Notes under the pieces: generated by a model | Seen by the model: only the letters and a program-made list of their open reading frames with translations | The model's database searches: none | Told to the model about the DNA's origin: nothing | Translations under genes and position numbers: made by a program | Source: Pseudomonadota bacterium | Lineage (GTDB): Bacteria; Pseudomonadota; Gammaproteobacteria; Burkholderiales; Burkholderiaceae_C | Assembly: GCA_023410975.1 (NCBI GenBank) | Contig: JAEYPG010000745.1 | Location: forward strand, 1-5,339 | Length of the DNA stretch: 5,339 bases | Reading direction: 5' to 3' | Shown: positions 5,109-5,339 of the stretch, piece after piece | How positions within the stretch are numbered: the first letter of the stretch is position 1 | Layout: each line of letters begins with the position of its first letter

Positions 5109-5339
5109 ATGCAAGCCCTGAAACTGCTGGCCGGCGCCGCGCTGGCCGCCCTGTCGCTGGTCGGCGCCTCGGCGCACGCGCAGGATTTCCCCACGCGCCC
5201 GGTGCGCATCCTCACGCCGTTCCCGGCCGGCGCGGGCCCGGAGGCCGTGGTGCGGCTGGTGGCCGAGCGGCTGCAGAAGAAGTGGGGCAAGCCGGTGGTG
5301 GTGGAGAACAAGCCCGGCGCCAACGGCTTCATCGCCATC
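5109..5339 (+). CDS. Second TTT periplasmic receptor, Bug/TctC family, N-terminal part
   Basis: An open frame of 77 codons that runs off the window end with no stop. It starts at an ATG preceded by GAGGAG. Residues 1-24 form a Sec signal peptide: MQALK, then a hydrophobic LLAGAALAALSLVGASA stretch, with cleavage after AHA before Gln25. The mature start DFPTRPVRILTPFPAGAG is the typical Bug opening 'YPxRPVRxIVPFPPGG', followed by VVRLVAERLQKKWGKPVVVENKPGANG, which carries the conserved NKPGA motif. In the first ligand loop the usual 'GGxxDxxAR' reads GAGPEAVVR, so the Asp seen in the first receptor (Asp44 of GGGSDIVAR) is Glu here. It is clearly a paralogue of the gene at 1038-2009 but diverged, not a recent duplicate. 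Family members capture small carboxylates and related compounds in the periplasm; the ligand is unknown. It lies 217 bases after fahA beyond a likely terminator, so it may be separately expressed. Confidence 0.92.
   Translation, partial: MQALKLLAGAALAALSLVGASAHAQDFPTRPVRILTPFPAGAGPEAVVRLVAERLQKKWGKPVVVENKPGANGFIAI

Overview
This is a high-GC window (strong G/C third-position bias, long spurious antisense frames) from a betaproteobacterium. The best guess is Burkholderiales, probably Comamonadaceae such as Variovorax or Ramlibacter relatives. Three things suggest this: two Bug/TctC-type periplasmic receptors, whose family is greatly expanded in that group; interspersed 'GTTCGGGCTGAGCCCTTCGACA' palindromes; and a DUF2783 gene paired with a flavoprotein hydroxylase. 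The genus is inference. All genes lie on the + strand.

Layout. (1) 3-776: C-terminal part of an FAD-dependent aromatic hydroxylase whose start lies before the window. (2) 806-1006: a 66-residue DUF2783 protein with a clear ribosome binding site. (3) 1038-2009: a complete Bug/TctC-family tripartite tricarboxylate transporter receptor with a signal peptide. These three are 29 and 31 bases apart and look like one transcription unit. (4) 2010-2157: a 148-base gap with a strong palindromic repeat. (5) 2158-3456: homogentisate 1,2-dioxygenase (hmgA), with all iron ligands visible. (6) 3457-3568: a gap filled by a longer copy of the same palindrome. (7) 3569-4891: fumarylacetoacetase (fahA), with its catalytic residues intact. 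(8) 4892-5108: a 217-base gap with three hairpins, the first a likely transcription end. (9) 5109-5339: the start of a second Bug/TctC receptor, cut by the window end.

How the genes fit together. HmgA opens the ring of homogentisate to give maleylacetoacetate. After isomerisation by an enzyme not encoded here, FahA splits fumarylacetoacetate into fumarate and acetoacetate. The upstream flavoprotein plus small protein resembles the two-part 3-hydroxyphenylacetate 6-hydroxylase (MhaA flavoprotein and MhaB small coupling protein) described in Pseudomonas putida U, which makes homogentisate. The simplest reading is a peripheral-plus-central catabolic island: a hydroxylase feeding homogentisate, its ring-cleavage pathway, and periplasmic receptors that may capture a related organic acid. 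The HmgA and FahA assignments are firm. The hydroxylase substrate and the receptor ligands are inference. I found no RNA genes, CRISPR, insertion sequences, tRNAs or signs of recent transfer. No convincing sigma-70 promoter could be read by eye. Nothing here is clearly a new system; the most testable idea is that the DUF2783 protein is the coupling subunit of the flavoprotein.
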